DNA of 45,166 bases, from assembly GCA_946415755.1 (NCBI GenBank), contig CAMKTS010000024.1, positions 1 through 45,166 of the forward strand. The letters are read 5' to 3'. The notes beneath the pieces are model-generated. The model ran no database searches. It was not told the origin of the DNA and saw nothing but the letters and a program-made list of their open reading frames with translations. This stretch comes from an uncultured Prevotella sp. (GTDB lineage: Bacteria > Bacteroidota > Bacteroidia > Bacteroidales > Bacteroidaceae). This document shows, in pieces, positions 1 through 8,462 of the stretch (the first letter of the stretch is position 1; the number at the start of each line of letters is the position of its first letter). Both the position numbers and the translations under genes were made by a program.

Positions 1-53
<53 letters not shown>

Positions 54-89
54 AATCTGTCAAAGAACGCTTTTGTCTCAAAGCGGGTG

Positions 90-97
90 CAAAGGTA
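90..97 (-). promoter_or_regulatory. Bacteroidetes -7 box for tRNA-Thr
   Basis: The minus strand reads TACCTTTG, an exact TAnnTTTG match, about 37 bp upstream of the mature tRNA 5' end. It lies in the short gap between the uvrA stop and the tRNA. Confidence 0.7.
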
Positions 98-130
98 ATA
101 CTTTTTTCCGTAACTGCAAAATATTTTGCC

Positions 131-2992
131 CTAAAGTTTCACTTTTAAATATTTTCCTGTTAAACTCTGGGCATTCTGCGCCACTTCTTCGGGTGTTCCG
201 GCACATACGATGTAGCCACCCTTGTCGCCGCCGTCGGGTCCCATGTCGATGACGTAGTCGGCACATTTGATAACTTCCAAATTGTGCTCGATGATGAGAA
301 TGGTATGTCCTCGCTCGATGAGTGCGTTAAAGGCATCGAGTAGCCGTTGGATGTCGTGGAAGTGTAGGCCGGTGGTAGGCTCATCGAAGATGAAAAGGGT
401 AGGCTCCTGTCGCTCCTGTCCGATAAAGTATGCCAGTTTGACGCGCTGGTTCTCACCACCTGATAGCGTTGACGAGTTCTGGCCGAGTTTAATGTAGCCA
501 AGTCCTACGTCCTCCAGCGACTTCAGGCGGTTGACGATGGTGGTCTGTCCGTGTTCCCCAAAGAACAGGATGGCCTCGGAGATGGTCATGTTGAGCACGT
601 CATCGATGTTCTTGTCGTGGTAGCGCACGTCCAGGATGTCATGCTTGAAGCGGTGGCCGTGGCAGGCTTCGCACTCCAGTACGAGGTCGGCCATGAATTG
701 CATCTCTACGGTGATGACTCCGGCTCCCTTGCACTCGTCGCAGCGTCCACCGTCGGCATTGAAGGAGAAATACTGTGGCGTAAATCCCATCTGTTTCGAC
801 AGGGGCTGTTCGGCAAACAGTTCGCGGATGGCATCGTAGGCTTTGACGTAGGTGGCGGGGTTGGAGCGTGTCGACTTGCCGATAGGGTTCTGGTCGACAA
901 ACTCTACATGCTGCAGGGCTGTGTAGTCTCCCTCCAGTTTCAGGTACTCGCCTGGTACGTCGGCCACCTCGCCGAGATGCCGCTTGAGTGAGGGGTAGAG
1001 GATGCCCTTGATGAGCGATGACTTCCCGCTGCCGCTGACTCCCGTGATAACGGTCATGATGTTCAGGGGAATGACGGCATCGATGCCCTTCAGGTTGTTC
1101 ATGCGTGCCCCCTTGACGGTAATCTGACGATTCCAGGGCCTGCGGCTCTTGGGGACGGGAATCTCGTCCTGATGGGTGAGGTAGCGCAAAGTATGGCTGT
1201 TGGGAAAATGAGAAATGAGAGATGAGAAATGGGAAATGGCATCTTCGGCAGCAGGGGGCAGAGTCCCTTCATAGACGATTTCTCCACCCAGCCGTCCGGC
1301 ATCGGGGCCTACGTCGATAAGGTAGTCGGCTGCGCGCATGATTTCCTCGTCGTGCTCTACGATGACCACGGTATTGCCTAGGTTGCGCAGTTCCTTCAGC
1401 ACTTTGATTAGGCGGTTGGTGTCGCGGGCATGCAGGCCGATGCTGGGTTCGTCGAGGATGTAGAGGGAGCCGACGAGTGAGGAACCGAGCGAGGTGGTCA
1501 GGTTGATGCGCTGGCTCTCACCGCCAGACAGCGAGTTGGACATGCGGTTCAGCGTCAGGTAGCCCAGTCCCACGTCAAGCAGGAACTGCAGGCGGGAGTT
1601 GATTTCCGTGAGCAGTCTGCTCGCGATGTCGTGTTCCTGTTTGGTCAGCTCCAATGCTTCAAACCATTCTTTCAGGCGTATGACGGGCATCTGTACCAGG
1701 TCGGAGATACTGCGGCCGCCAATCTTCACGTATTCCGCTTCAGGTTTCAGGCGTGTGCCGTGGCAGGTAGGGCAGGTGGTCTTTCCGCGATAGCGGCTCA
1801 GCATCACGCGGTACTGTATCTTGTACTGGTTCTCCTTCACCATCTGGAAGAATGCATCGATGCTTACCTGGTCGTGAATATCCTTTTGGCGATCGCCAGG
1901 CAGTCCGTGCCATAGCTGGTCTTTCTGCTTCTGCGTCAGATTGTAGTAGGGTTCGAAGATAGGGAAACCGACTCCGTTGGCATCACAGTTTTCCTTTTGC
2001 GCAGCCCGTCGGCAGAACTCTTCTTTCCATATCTTCATCTTCTCGCCATGCCAGCATACCACGCAGCCGTCGTAAACGGAGAGGGTGGTGTTGGGGATGA
2101 CGGCATGCTCGTCGATGCCGATGATCTTGCCGAAACCCTGGCATTCCGGACAGGCCCCTGCTGGCGAGTTGAAGGAGAAGAGGTTGTCGGATGGTTCCTC
2201 GAAAGTCATCCCGTCGGCTTCGAAGCGCATGGAGAAGTCGTAGGTGATGCCCGATGGCGATACCATCAGGCGGCAATCGCCATTCCCTTCGTAGAATGCT
2301 GTCTCAGCAGAGTCGACGAGTCGTGAGATGACATCCTTGGCAGAGTCAGCAGCCATGCGGTCGATAACGAGATAGATAGTCTCTCCTTTCTTCTCCCAAA
2401 GTAGGGGTGATTGGTCGGCCAGGAAATCGTCGATGCGGACGATGTTGCCGTTTATGGCAATGCGGGTATAGCCGTTCTGCTGGTATATCTTCAGCTGCTT
2501 TTCCAGCGTGCGGTCGCTGCTGGGGTGAATGGGTGCCATAACCACGAATCGGGTGCCCGGTGCATATTGCAGCATGCACTGCACAATGTCTTCCGTAGAG
2601 TGCTTCTTCACTTCTTGTCCGCTGACGGGCGAGTAGGTGCGGCCTATCCGGGCATAGAGCAGTCGCAGGTATTCGTAGATTTCGGTGGAGGTGCCTACGG
2701 TAGAGCGGGGATTGCGCGAGATGACGCGCTGCTGGATGGCGATGGCTGGTGGGATGCCCTTGATGAAGTCACATTCGGGCTTGTTCATACGTCCAAGGAA
2801 CTGGCGCGCATAGCTCGACAGGCTCTCCACGTAGCGGCGCTGTCCTTCGGCATAGAGGGTGTCGAACGCCAGCGACGACTTGCCGCTGCCCGATACTCCT
2901 GCAATGACGACGAGTTGGTTGCGCGGTATGCGTACGTCTACATTCTTTAGGTTATTCACCCTTGCCCCCTTGATTTCTATACAGTCGCTCAT
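131..2992 (-). CDS. uvrA: UvrA-family excinuclease ABC subunit A (variant lacking half of the first zinc finger)
   Basis: Protein of 953 aa; UvrA is the dimeric ABC-type ATPase that finds DNA lesions and loads UvrB in nucleotide excision repair. Two ABC cassettes are visible: Walker A GVSGSGKS at residues 32-39 and again in the C-terminal half, with two LSGGE signatures. Zinc-binding CxxC pairs are CPTC...CHG-type and CDEC/CEAC in the C-terminal half. At the usual first zinc finger only the downstream pair (CPEC) is present; the upstream CxxC position reads ADGM. I believe this is shared by a Bacteroidetes UvrA paralogue group, so a second, canonical uvrA may exist elsewhere. The ATG at 2992 was chosen over the longer open frame because homology begins there and the promoter lies just upstream. 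A low-complexity linker sits near residues 584-598. Confidence 0.93.
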   Translation of the reverse strand: MSDCIEIKGARVNNLKNVDVRIPRNQLVVIAGVSGSGKSSLAFDTLYAEGQRRYVESLSSYARQFLGRMNKPECDFIKGIPPAIAIQQRVISRNPRSTVGTSTEIYEYLRLLYARIGRTYSPVSGQEVKKHSTEDIVQCMLQYAPGTRFVVMAPIHPSSDRTLEKQLKIYQQNGYTRIAINGNIVRIDDFLADQSPLLWEKKGETIYLVIDRMAADSAKDVISRLVDSAETAFYEGNGDCRLMVSPSGITYDFSMRFEADGMTFEEPSDNLFSFNSPAGACPECQGFGKIIGIDEHAVIPNTTLSVYDGCVVCWHGEKMKIWKEEFCRRAAQKENCDANGVGFPIFEPYYNLTQKQKDQLWHGLPGDRQKDIHDQVSIDAFFQMVKENQYKIQYRVMLSRYRGKTTCPTCHGTRLKPEAEYVKIGGRSISDLVQMPVIRLKEWFEALELTKQEHDIASRLLTEINSRLQFLLDVGLGYLTLNRMSNSLSGGESQRINLTTSLGSSLVGSLYILDEPSIGLHARDTNRLIKVLKELRNLGNTVVIVEHDEEIMRAADYLIDVGPDAGRLGGEIVYEGTLPPAAEDAISHFSSLISHFPNSHTLRYLTHQDEIPVPKSRRPWNRQITVKGARMNNLKGIDAVIPLNIMTVITGVSGSGKSSLIKGILYPSLKRHLGEVADVPGEYLKLEGDYTALQHVEFVDQNPIGKSTRSNPATYVKAYDAIRELFAEQPLSKQMGFTPQYFSFNADGGRCDECKGAGVITVEMQFMADLVLECEACHGHRFKHDILDVRYHDKNIDDVLNMTISEAILFFGEHGQTTIVNRLKSLEDVGLGYIKLGQNSSTLSGGENQRVKLAYFIGQERQEPTLFIFDEPTTGLHFHDIQRLLDAFNALIERGHTILIIEHNLEVIKCADYVIDMGPDGGDKGGYIVCAGTPEEVAQNAQSLTGKYLKVKL

Positions 2993-3020
2993 AGTACACC
3001 TTATTATATATATCAGACTG

Positions 3021-3028
3021 CAAAGGTA
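3021..3028 (-). promoter_or_regulatory. -7 box of uvrA promoter
   Basis: The minus strand reads TACCTTTG, exact TAnnTTTG, about 30 bp upstream of the uvrA ATG. It is back to back with the rluA-type promoter at 3081-3088, forming a compact divergent promoter region. Confidence 0.75.
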
Positions 3029-3080
3029 CAAAGAAACAAGTAAAATTCCAAATATATTTTGCATTTTGCTCGTTTCTTCG

Positions 3081-3088
3081 TACCTTTG
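3081..3088 (+). promoter_or_regulatory. -7 box of pseudouridine synthase promoter
   Basis: TACCTTTG lies 10 bp before the ATG at 3098. Transcription would start within a few bases of the start codon, giving a nearly leaderless mRNA. Confidence 0.75.
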
Positions 3089-3097
3089 CAAGCAGTT

Positions 3098-3988
3098 ATG
3101 AGGTATCAATCGAATCCACAAGGAGAATACGACCACTATGTGGCAGAGGACTCCCAGCCGCTGCTGGAGTTCCTGTTGGCAAATGTGAGGCTGTCGCGCA
3201 CCAAGGTGAAGGCTACCTTGCAGGGTAGGGGCATCAAGGTGAACGGCAAGGTTGTTACGCAGTTTGACTTTCCGCTGCAGAAGGGGATGAAGGTTGCCGT
3301 GTCGAAGACGAAGCGCAACCAGCAGCCCTTCCAGAGCCATTACCTCCGTATTGTGTACGAAGACCGCTGGCTCATTGTGATTGAGAAGCAGCCGGGCATT
3401 CTCTCTATGGCAGCCGGTCACTCAACGCTGAATGTGAAGAGTCTGCTTGACGACTATTTCAAGAAGTCGCACCAGAAGTGTACGGCCCATGTCGTCCACC
3501 GCCTGGACCGTGACACCAGCGGACTGATGGTCTATGCCAAGGATATGGATACCGAGCAGACGCTGGAGCACCACTGGCACGAGATAGTCTACGACCGCCG
3601 CTATGTGGCTGTGGTGAGTGGTGAGATGCAGCAGGACGAGGGTACCATTGCCAATTGGCTCAAGGACAACAAGGCCTACGTGACGTATTCCTCGCCCGTG
3701 GATAATGGCGGCAAGTATGCCATTACTCATTTCCATGTGATGGCCCGTACCACTGAGCACTCGCTGGTGGAGTTCAAGCTGGAGACTGGCCGTAAGAATC
3801 AGATTCGCGTACATGCTGCCGACATGGGGCATCCCGTCTGCGGTGATACGAAGTATGGCAATGGCGACGACCCGCTGCACCGTCTGTGTCTGCATGCCTG
3901 GCTGTTGTGCTTCTATCATCCTGTGACGCAGCAGCCCCTGGAATTCGAGACTCCGGTTCCTGCTGCCTTCCGTCATCTGTTCAAATAG
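3098..3988 (+). CDS. RluA-family RNA pseudouridine synthase
   Basis: Protein of 296 aa, predicted to isomerise uridine to pseudouridine in rRNA or tRNA. An S4-like RNA-binding domain occupies about residues 15-75 (LSRTKVKATLQGRGIKVNG). The catalytic RluA motif HRLDRDTSG is at 134-142, with D137 the expected catalytic aspartate. A later segment GRKNQIRVHAADMGHPVCGD matches the conserved family region. The ATG at 3098 is used because it directly follows the promoter; an upstream TTG frame would lie inside the promoter. The target base cannot be told from sequence (RluA, RluC and RluD types are all possible). Confidence 0.92.
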   Translation: MRYQSNPQGEYDHYVAEDSQPLLEFLLANVRLSRTKVKATLQGRGIKVNGKVVTQFDFPLQKGMKVAVSKTKRNQQPFQSHYLRIVYEDRWLIVIEKQPGILSMAAGHSTLNVKSLLDDYFKKSHQKCTAHVVHRLDRDTSGLMVYAKDMDTEQTLEHHWHEIVYDRRYVAVVSGEMQQDEGTIANWLKDNKAYVTYSSPVDNGGKYAITHFHVMARTTEHSLVEFKLETGRKNQIRVHAADMGHPVCGDTKYGNGDDPLHRLCLHAWLLCFYHPVTQQPLEFETPVPAAFRHLFK

Positions 3989-4001
3989 TCATCATAAGGT
4001 T

Positions 4002-4154
4002 ATGGGAAATTTCACCTATTATATCGCGCTGCTTGTCATCATCATCATCGGCTTCTGGCTCATCAAGAAGGTGGCCAGCTGTCTGGTCAAGAGCATCATT
4101 GCCATCGTCCTGGTGGCAGTGGCCGTTGCCCTTTACTATTTCTACCTCAGATGA
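4002..4154 (+). CDS. Small two-helix membrane protein, 50 aa, unknown function
   Basis: This ORF starts 13 bp after the pseudouridine synthase stop and encodes 50 residues. It has two hydrophobic stretches (about residues 7-20 and 31-48) separated by a basic turn (KKVASCLVK), and ends YYFYLR. It overlaps the 3' end of menA on the opposite strand by 8 bp. Its position suggests co-transcription with the upstream gene. No family is recognised; support is its length, tight spacing and coherent hydrophobic pattern. Confidence 0.6.
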   Translation: MGNFTYYIALLVIIIIGFWLIKKVASCLVKSIIAIVLVAVAVALYYFYLR

Positions 4155-5058
4155 GCAGCAGTCCTACGGTGACGCACAGGCCGTAGACGAAGATGTTGCG
4201 TGCCGTCTCGCCCAGGCATTCGTTCAGCTGCCGTCCCTCGTGGATGCGCCTCATCTTCATCCATGTAAACACGTGCAGCGGCAGATAGACGAGTGGCAGC
4301 AGGAATGCCAGCACGTGACCGTTCACCCAGAATGTAATACCGGCCGCTGTCGCTGCTATTCCCCATGTCAGGTAGAGCCATTCCGTAGCCTCCGGACCTA
4401 TCTCCACCACCAGCGTTTTCTTTCCGTCCCTGCGGTCGTTGTCGCGGTCGCGGTAGTTGTTGATGATGAGCAGGCAGTCGATGACCGCCCCGCAGGCCAG
4501 TGAGGCGATGAACACCTGCCACGTGCAGGTATGCAGCTGTACGTAATAGGTGATGCAGACGGGTACGATGCCGAAGAAGATGAACACCAGCAGGTCGCCC
4601 ATGCCGATATACGACAGGTGGGTGGTATACAGGAAGCAGAACACTACGCAGGCCACTCCCACCAGCAGCATCTCCATGCCGCCGTACCATAGCAGCGGCA
4701 GTCCCGTCAGACAGGCCAGACAGGTGGTGGTGGCGATGGCCCGCTTCATGGAGTCAATTTTAACCCATCCCTGTGTACATGCTCGCAGCGGTCCCAGCCG
4801 TGTGCTGGTATCGTCGTTGCCCTTCGCATAGTCGAAGAAGTCGTTGATGAAGTTGGCATCCACCTGCATGATGAAGGCGAACAGCAGGCATAGTGCGGCT
4901 GCCGTCCAGCTGAAGGGGCTGGTGGCATAGATCTTGGCATCCACGTAAGCCAGTGCTATACCGATCATCACCGGCACCGCAGCCCCCGCCAGCGTCTTCG
5001 GACGGGCCGCCAGGATCCATGCTTTCAGCGAGTCTTGTCTTACATCATTCTCGTTCAT
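4147..5058 (-). CDS. menA: 1,4-dihydroxy-2-naphthoate polyprenyltransferase (MenA)
   Basis: Integral membrane protein of 303 aa that attaches the polyprenyl tail to dihydroxynaphthoate in menaquinone synthesis, the quinone of anaerobic respiration in this phylum. The UbiA-family prenyl-diphosphate/Mg site is clear: NDFFDYAKGND at residues 72-82, with a second Asp-rich motif NNYRDRDNDRRDG near residue 200. The N-terminal AWILAARPKTL is typical of MenA. Multiple hydrophobic helices are present. The ATG at 5058 sits just after a -7 box; 12 upstream in-frame codons are ignored. No other men genes are nearby. Confidence 0.94.
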   Translation of the reverse strand: MNENDVRQDSLKAWILAARPKTLAGAAVPVMIGIALAYVDAKIYATSPFSWTAAALCLLFAFIMQVDANFINDFFDYAKGNDDTSTRLGPLRACTQGWVKIDSMKRAIATTTCLACLTGLPLLWYGGMEMLLVGVACVVFCFLYTTHLSYIGMGDLLVFIFFGIVPVCITYYVQLHTCTWQVFIASLACGAVIDCLLIINNYRDRDNDRRDGKKTLVVEIGPEATEWLYLTWGIAATAAGITFWVNGHVLAFLLPLVYLPLHVFTWMKMRRIHEGRQLNECLGETARNIFVYGLCVTVGLLLI

Positions 5059-5063
5059 GCCTG

Positions 5064-5071
5064 CAAAATTA
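5064..5071 (-). promoter_or_regulatory. -7 box of menA promoter
   Basis: The minus strand reads TAATTTTG only 5 bp before the ATG at 5058, implying a leaderless or nearly leaderless transcript. Confidence 0.6.
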
Positions 5072-5134
5072 ATGCATAGTGAGCAAAAATGCAAAAAAAA
5101 TGGCTATAAATTTTGTGTTTTCCCTGATTTCCAT

Positions 5135-5142
5135 TACCTTTG
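5135..5142 (+). promoter_or_regulatory. -7 box of HD-hydrolase promoter
   Basis: TACCTTTG lies 7 bp before the ATG at 5150, divergent from the menA promoter. Confidence 0.72.
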
Positions 5143-5149
5143 CAGCAGT

Positions 5150-5785
5150 ATGATATCCAAATATCCCAGTCTTGATCTTGTTGAGTTCGTGGAGACGCAG
5201 ATTCTGCCGCGCTATGCTGCCTTTGACAAGGCGCACAACCTGTCGCATGTCAACAGCGTTATTCGCCATTCCCTGGAACTGGCTCGGCACCAAGGTGCCG
5301 ACCTGAATATGGCCTATGCCATTGCCGCCTACCACGACTTGGGACTGGAGGGACCGAGGGCCGTCCACCACCTGGCCAGCGGCAAGATTCTCCTGCAGGA
5401 TGCCCGTCTGAAGCGGTGGTTTACGCCTGACCAGCTGCAGGTGATGAAAGAGGCCGTTGAGGATCATCGTGCATCTGCCTCGCGGGCACCGCGCAGCATC
5501 TACGGCAGGATTGTGGCCGAGGCCGACCGTGAGATAGACCCTGAGACGGTGATACGGCGCACCATCCAATACGGGCTGGCCCATTATCCAGAGTTGGATG
5601 CCTACCGCCATTGGCTGCGCTTTCTGGATCACATGCGGAGCAAATATTCCGTCAATGGCTATATCCGTTTGTGGATACAAGGCTCCGACAACGAAAAGAA
5701 GCTGAACGAGCTGCGTAGCCTGATTGCCAATCCGCCGGAATTGCGAAAGGTCTTCTCCCGCATCTTTGCAGAAGAAACCGCCTGA
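5150..5785 (+). CDS. HD-domain phosphohydrolase, unknown substrate
   Basis: Protein of 211 aa. The HD-superfamily metal site is visible: H33 in HNLSHV, H62-D63 in AAYHDLG, a later EDHRASA segment and an Asp in EADREID near residue 127. Such proteins are usually metal-dependent phosphohydrolases acting on nucleotides or other phosphate esters; the substrate is not predictable. The ATG at 5150 follows the promoter; the longer frame upstream would include the promoter. The coding region runs directly into an 11-bp tandem repeat that begins at its stop codon. Confidence 0.85.
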   Translation: MISKYPSLDLVEFVETQILPRYAAFDKAHNLSHVNSVIRHSLELARHQGADLNMAYAIAAYHDLGLEGPRAVHHLASGKILLQDARLKRWFTPDQLQVMKEAVEDHRASASRAPRSIYGRIVAEADREIDPETVIRRTIQYGLAHYPELDAYRHWLRFLDHMRSKYSVNGYIRLWIQGSDNEKKLNELRSLIANPPELRKVFSRIFAEETA

Positions 5786-5883
5786 CTTTCGTCCGGTTTC
5801 CGTCCCGTTCCCGTCCTGTCTTCTTCTTGTCTTCGTCCTGTCTTCGTCTTGTCTTCGTCCTGTCTTCGTCCTGTCTTCGTCCA
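5784..5883. repeat. Degenerate 11-bp tandem repeat
   Basis: About nine units of an 11-bp motif, consensus GTCTTCGTCCT. The best preserved copies are at 5829-5839, 5840-5850, 5851-5861, 5862-5872 and 5873-5883; the first units (from 5784) are more diverged. The array starts within the HD-hydrolase stop codon and fills most of the gap to the convergent porin gene. Confidence 0.9.
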
Positions 5884-5886
5884 GTG

Positions 5887-5906
5887 CCTTTCTTTTTAAA
5901 GAAAGG
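5887..5906. terminator. Small A/T-rich hairpin between convergent genes
   Basis: CCTTTCTT and AAGAAAGG form an 8-bp perfect stem with a 4-nt loop in the gap between the HD-hydrolase and porin 3' ends. There is no strong U-run on either side, so a terminator role is uncertain. Confidence 0.35.
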
Positions 5907-5928
5907 AAAAAAGGAAACTGCCCTGCCC

Positions 5929-8295
5929 TTAGTTGAAGAAGTTCCACGACACGCCGAAACGCAGGATGCGCGTGTTGGCGGGGTAGTGGGGCGTGAGGAA
6001 ATACTGCTTCGACCCTGACCCTCCGTTGATATGGCTCATCGACAGGAAGAAGCGTGTGCGCTTCAGGTGCATGTTGGCATAGACATCGATGAAGGGATAG
6101 CCGCCAATCTTCACGCGGCTGTCGGCATTCTGCTGTACGGCAAAGGTCGACAACTGCGGCAGGTAGTCGGGAGCCTCGTACTTCGAGAAGTAGGTGGCAC
6201 AGCCTCCCAGTTCGACGGTAAGCACCTTGGCAATCTTGAACTTTAGGAAGAGGTTGGTGAAGATGTTGAGCGAGGGTAGGGGCAGCACGTCCTTGTTGCT
6301 GGAGTTCTGGTAGGTAATCACGTTCTCCCAGTTGATGACTCCCCACCGCAACAGTTGTCTTAGCTGCAGCGTCAGCACGCTGATGTTGGCCGACTCCTGG
6401 AATACGCCACCCGTCACGTTCGTGCGTCCGTTCTCGTTGTAGTCGTAGCTCATGCCGAAGTAGGTGTAGTTCTGTATCTGGTCTACGGCCACGCGCAGCA
6501 GCGTATTGGTCTTCTGGTAGGTGAAGCGCCCCTCCAGGTGGGTACGTGTCTCTGCCGTGAGGTCGTTATCCCAATGGAGGTTCTTCGAGAGGAACCGCTC
6601 CTGGAAGAATTTCGGCTTGGTACGGTGGAAGAAGGCCGATGCAGCCAGCTGTACGGTGTCGCCGAACAGTCGGAAGTTCAGGTCGGTGTCAAAGTCCAAT
6701 GCCAGCGATCCTGCATCCATTCCCGTGACGCCCACGTCGGCTGCCACGTTGAAATGGAATGTCTTTCCCTGTGTCTTCGACAGGACACCGCCAATGTTCG
6801 TGCTGTGTTCCGACCACGTGTTCAGGAAGTATGCCTCGCAGCCTTCTATGACATCGGGCATGCGGAAGCGCCGGTAGTCGAACGAGATATATGCCTTCAG
6901 TCCGGCCTTGATGTATTTGTTGAACCCCTCGAGCAGGGCCAGTCCCACGGTATTCTTGATGGTGGTGTACTTGTATTTGTCGTACATCGCACCGCTGCCG
7001 TATTGTCCTTCGTCGTTGTACAGGTAGTAGGTGTTGGCATAATGGTCGGCAGGCGACTCGTAGGCCTGGTAGATGCGGTCGTAGTGGTTGATGTCGAGGG
7101 TGTGGATGATGCTCGTCACGGGCACGTACTCCCGCTTCATGGTGGCATCGATGGAGTCCTGCCGTGCCTTTTCGGCCATGAGGCTGTCCATCTGTTCGGT
7201 CGACTCCACTTTGATGCGCGTGGTGTCGTTCTCCATCGTGGGCTTCCCCTGCACCGGCTCGTCGCCGGCTATCTTGGCCCCTGCCGGGCGACCTGTGGGT
7301 TTCTTCTCATCGGCCACCTTCTCTCCCTTTCTGCCCGATGGAGCGTTCGGGTCGGTTTTCTTCTTCTCTTCACGCTGGCTTTTCTGCTTGGCCGACTTGC
7401 TGGCAAACTGGCGTGCCTTGATTTCCTCTTCGGTCATCTTCACCTTTCGGTAGAATCCGAAGTTGTAGCGTTGCGTCAGGAACAGGTGTTTCGAGTTGTT
7501 ACGGTTCCAGTTGCGCGTCAGCACGGTGGGTATCTCCTCCTCGCTGTACTGTACGTTGTTCAGCTCGGGGTGGGTGATGTAGTTGTCGTTGGTGATGCCG
7601 CCGCTCTCCGTCACCTTGCGGTGGTATAGCGACCCCAGCAGGTGCATCTGGTAGCGGTCGCCCCTGTACGATCCGAACAGGGTGGCACGGAAGTGCGACG
7701 TGCTCTGGTTCTGGTAGTATCCCCTGGCGTAGTGGTAGTCCAGGTCGAAACCGAATCCGAGCCTTTTGTTGGCATTCACGCTGAACTTACCATTGATGTG
7801 GTCTTCGCCGTTCTGCTTGTTTCCGCAGTTGTCGTAGCTGATGTTGGTATAGGGCGACAGCGTGTTCACGAACAGGAACTCGTCGGGTTCCTTGGTGGTG
7901 TAGCTGTATCCGTCGATGAAGAAGAACTGGCTTGTGGGCTTGCGGTCGATGAAGATACGGTTCAGTCGTGGCGTGTAGTTGTTGCCGATGGTGTTGTATT
8001 CTCCATAGATGCCGGTATTGTAGATGCTGTTCTGGTAGAGGTGGGGCATGGTGTCTATCTGTGCCGGTATGATGTCTCCCAGCTTGCGGTCTACCGTCCA
8101 TACGCGCACCCCCGTAGGAATCTCCTTGTTGCTTTTCACGGAGTCGCGGCGGTTGGGGTTGAAGTTCTGGTTGCCGTATTCGTCGCGCTGTGTGATGTTG
8201 CCGTTGGCATCCATCTCGTTATACACTTGTGCCTGCAGCGGTATGGCTACCGTGCAGGCTACGAGTATCAGCATCTTGGATAATCTGCTCTTCAT
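5929..8295 (-). CDS. Putative porin, outer-membrane beta-barrel protein
   Basis: Protein of 788 aa with a signal peptide (residues 1-23, ending PLQAQ). It is rich in alternating aromatic beta-strands and ends in GVSWNFFN, as expected for an outer-membrane barrel. It resembles the Bacteroidetes 'putative porin' family. A charged, Lys/Glu-rich low-complexity insert (about residues 300-350, KSAKQKSQREEKKK) interrupts the barrel and is probably an exposed or periplasmic loop. It is the last gene of a three-gene minus-strand operon; its ATG overlaps the stop of the 56-aa membrane protein (ATGA). Substrate unknown. Confidence 0.82.
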   Translation of the reverse strand: MKSRLSKMLILVACTVAIPLQAQVYNEMDANGNITQRDEYGNQNFNPNRRDSVKSNKEIPTGVRVWTVDRKLGDIIPAQIDTMPHLYQNSIYNTGIYGEYNTIGNNYTPRLNRIFIDRKPTSQFFFIDGYSYTTKEPDEFLFVNTLSPYTNISYDNCGNKQNGEDHINGKFSVNANKRLGFGFDLDYHYARGYYQNQSTSHFRATLFGSYRGDRYQMHLLGSLYHRKVTESGGITNDNYITHPELNNVQYSEEEIPTVLTRNWNRNNSKHLFLTQRYNFGFYRKVKMTEEEIKARQFASKSAKQKSQREEKKKTDPNAPSGRKGEKVADEKKPTGRPAGAKIAGDEPVQGKPTMENDTTRIKVESTEQMDSLMAEKARQDSIDATMKREYVPVTSIIHTLDINHYDRIYQAYESPADHYANTYYLYNDEGQYGSGAMYDKYKYTTIKNTVGLALLEGFNKYIKAGLKAYISFDYRRFRMPDVIEGCEAYFLNTWSEHSTNIGGVLSKTQGKTFHFNVAADVGVTGMDAGSLALDFDTDLNFRLFGDTVQLAASAFFHRTKPKFFQERFLSKNLHWDNDLTAETRTHLEGRFTYQKTNTLLRVAVDQIQNYTYFGMSYDYNENGRTNVTGGVFQESANISVLTLQLRQLLRWGVINWENVITYQNSSNKDVLPLPSLNIFTNLFLKFKIAKVLTVELGGCATYFSKYEAPDYLPQLSTFAVQQNADSRVKIGGYPFIDVYANMHLKRTRFFLSMSHINGGSGSKQYFLTPHYPANTRILRFGVSWNFFN

Positions 8296-8462
8296 TCTTT
8301 TTTCATCATTCTCAGTGCCGACTCCGTAAACTTGATGAGTATCGATATGAGAATCACGTAGATGCCCATATCCCTGTTTCCCTTATAATAAAGGTACATG
8401 CCCACGAGGGCACCGATAATGAATATCGTGTTCAGCCAGTTACGTATCAGCCTGATATTCAT
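8292..8462 (-). CDS. 56-aa two-helix membrane protein coupled to porin
   Basis: Encodes 56 residues with two hydrophobic segments (about 9-26 and 33-45) and a basic C-terminus ending RMMKKE. Both ends overlap neighbouring genes in the ATGA manner: its start overlaps the DUF4468 stop and its stop overlaps the porin start. This argues strongly that it is a real, translationally coupled gene. No family is recognised; an accessory role for the porin is only a guess. Confidence 0.78.
   Translation of the reverse strand: MNIRLIRNWLNTIFIIGALVGMYLYYKGNRDMGIYVILISILIKFTESALRMMKKE

Noticed and set aside
2993..3421. 143-residue N-terminal extension of uvrA
   Set aside because: It is antisense to the pseudouridine synthase gene and crosses both divergent promoters; UvrA homology starts at the ATG at 2992.
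5887..5906. Strong bidirectional terminator between the HD hydrolase and porin genes
   Set aside because: The hairpin is short and A/T-rich and lacks a T run in either direction, so it is listed only as a weak candidate.
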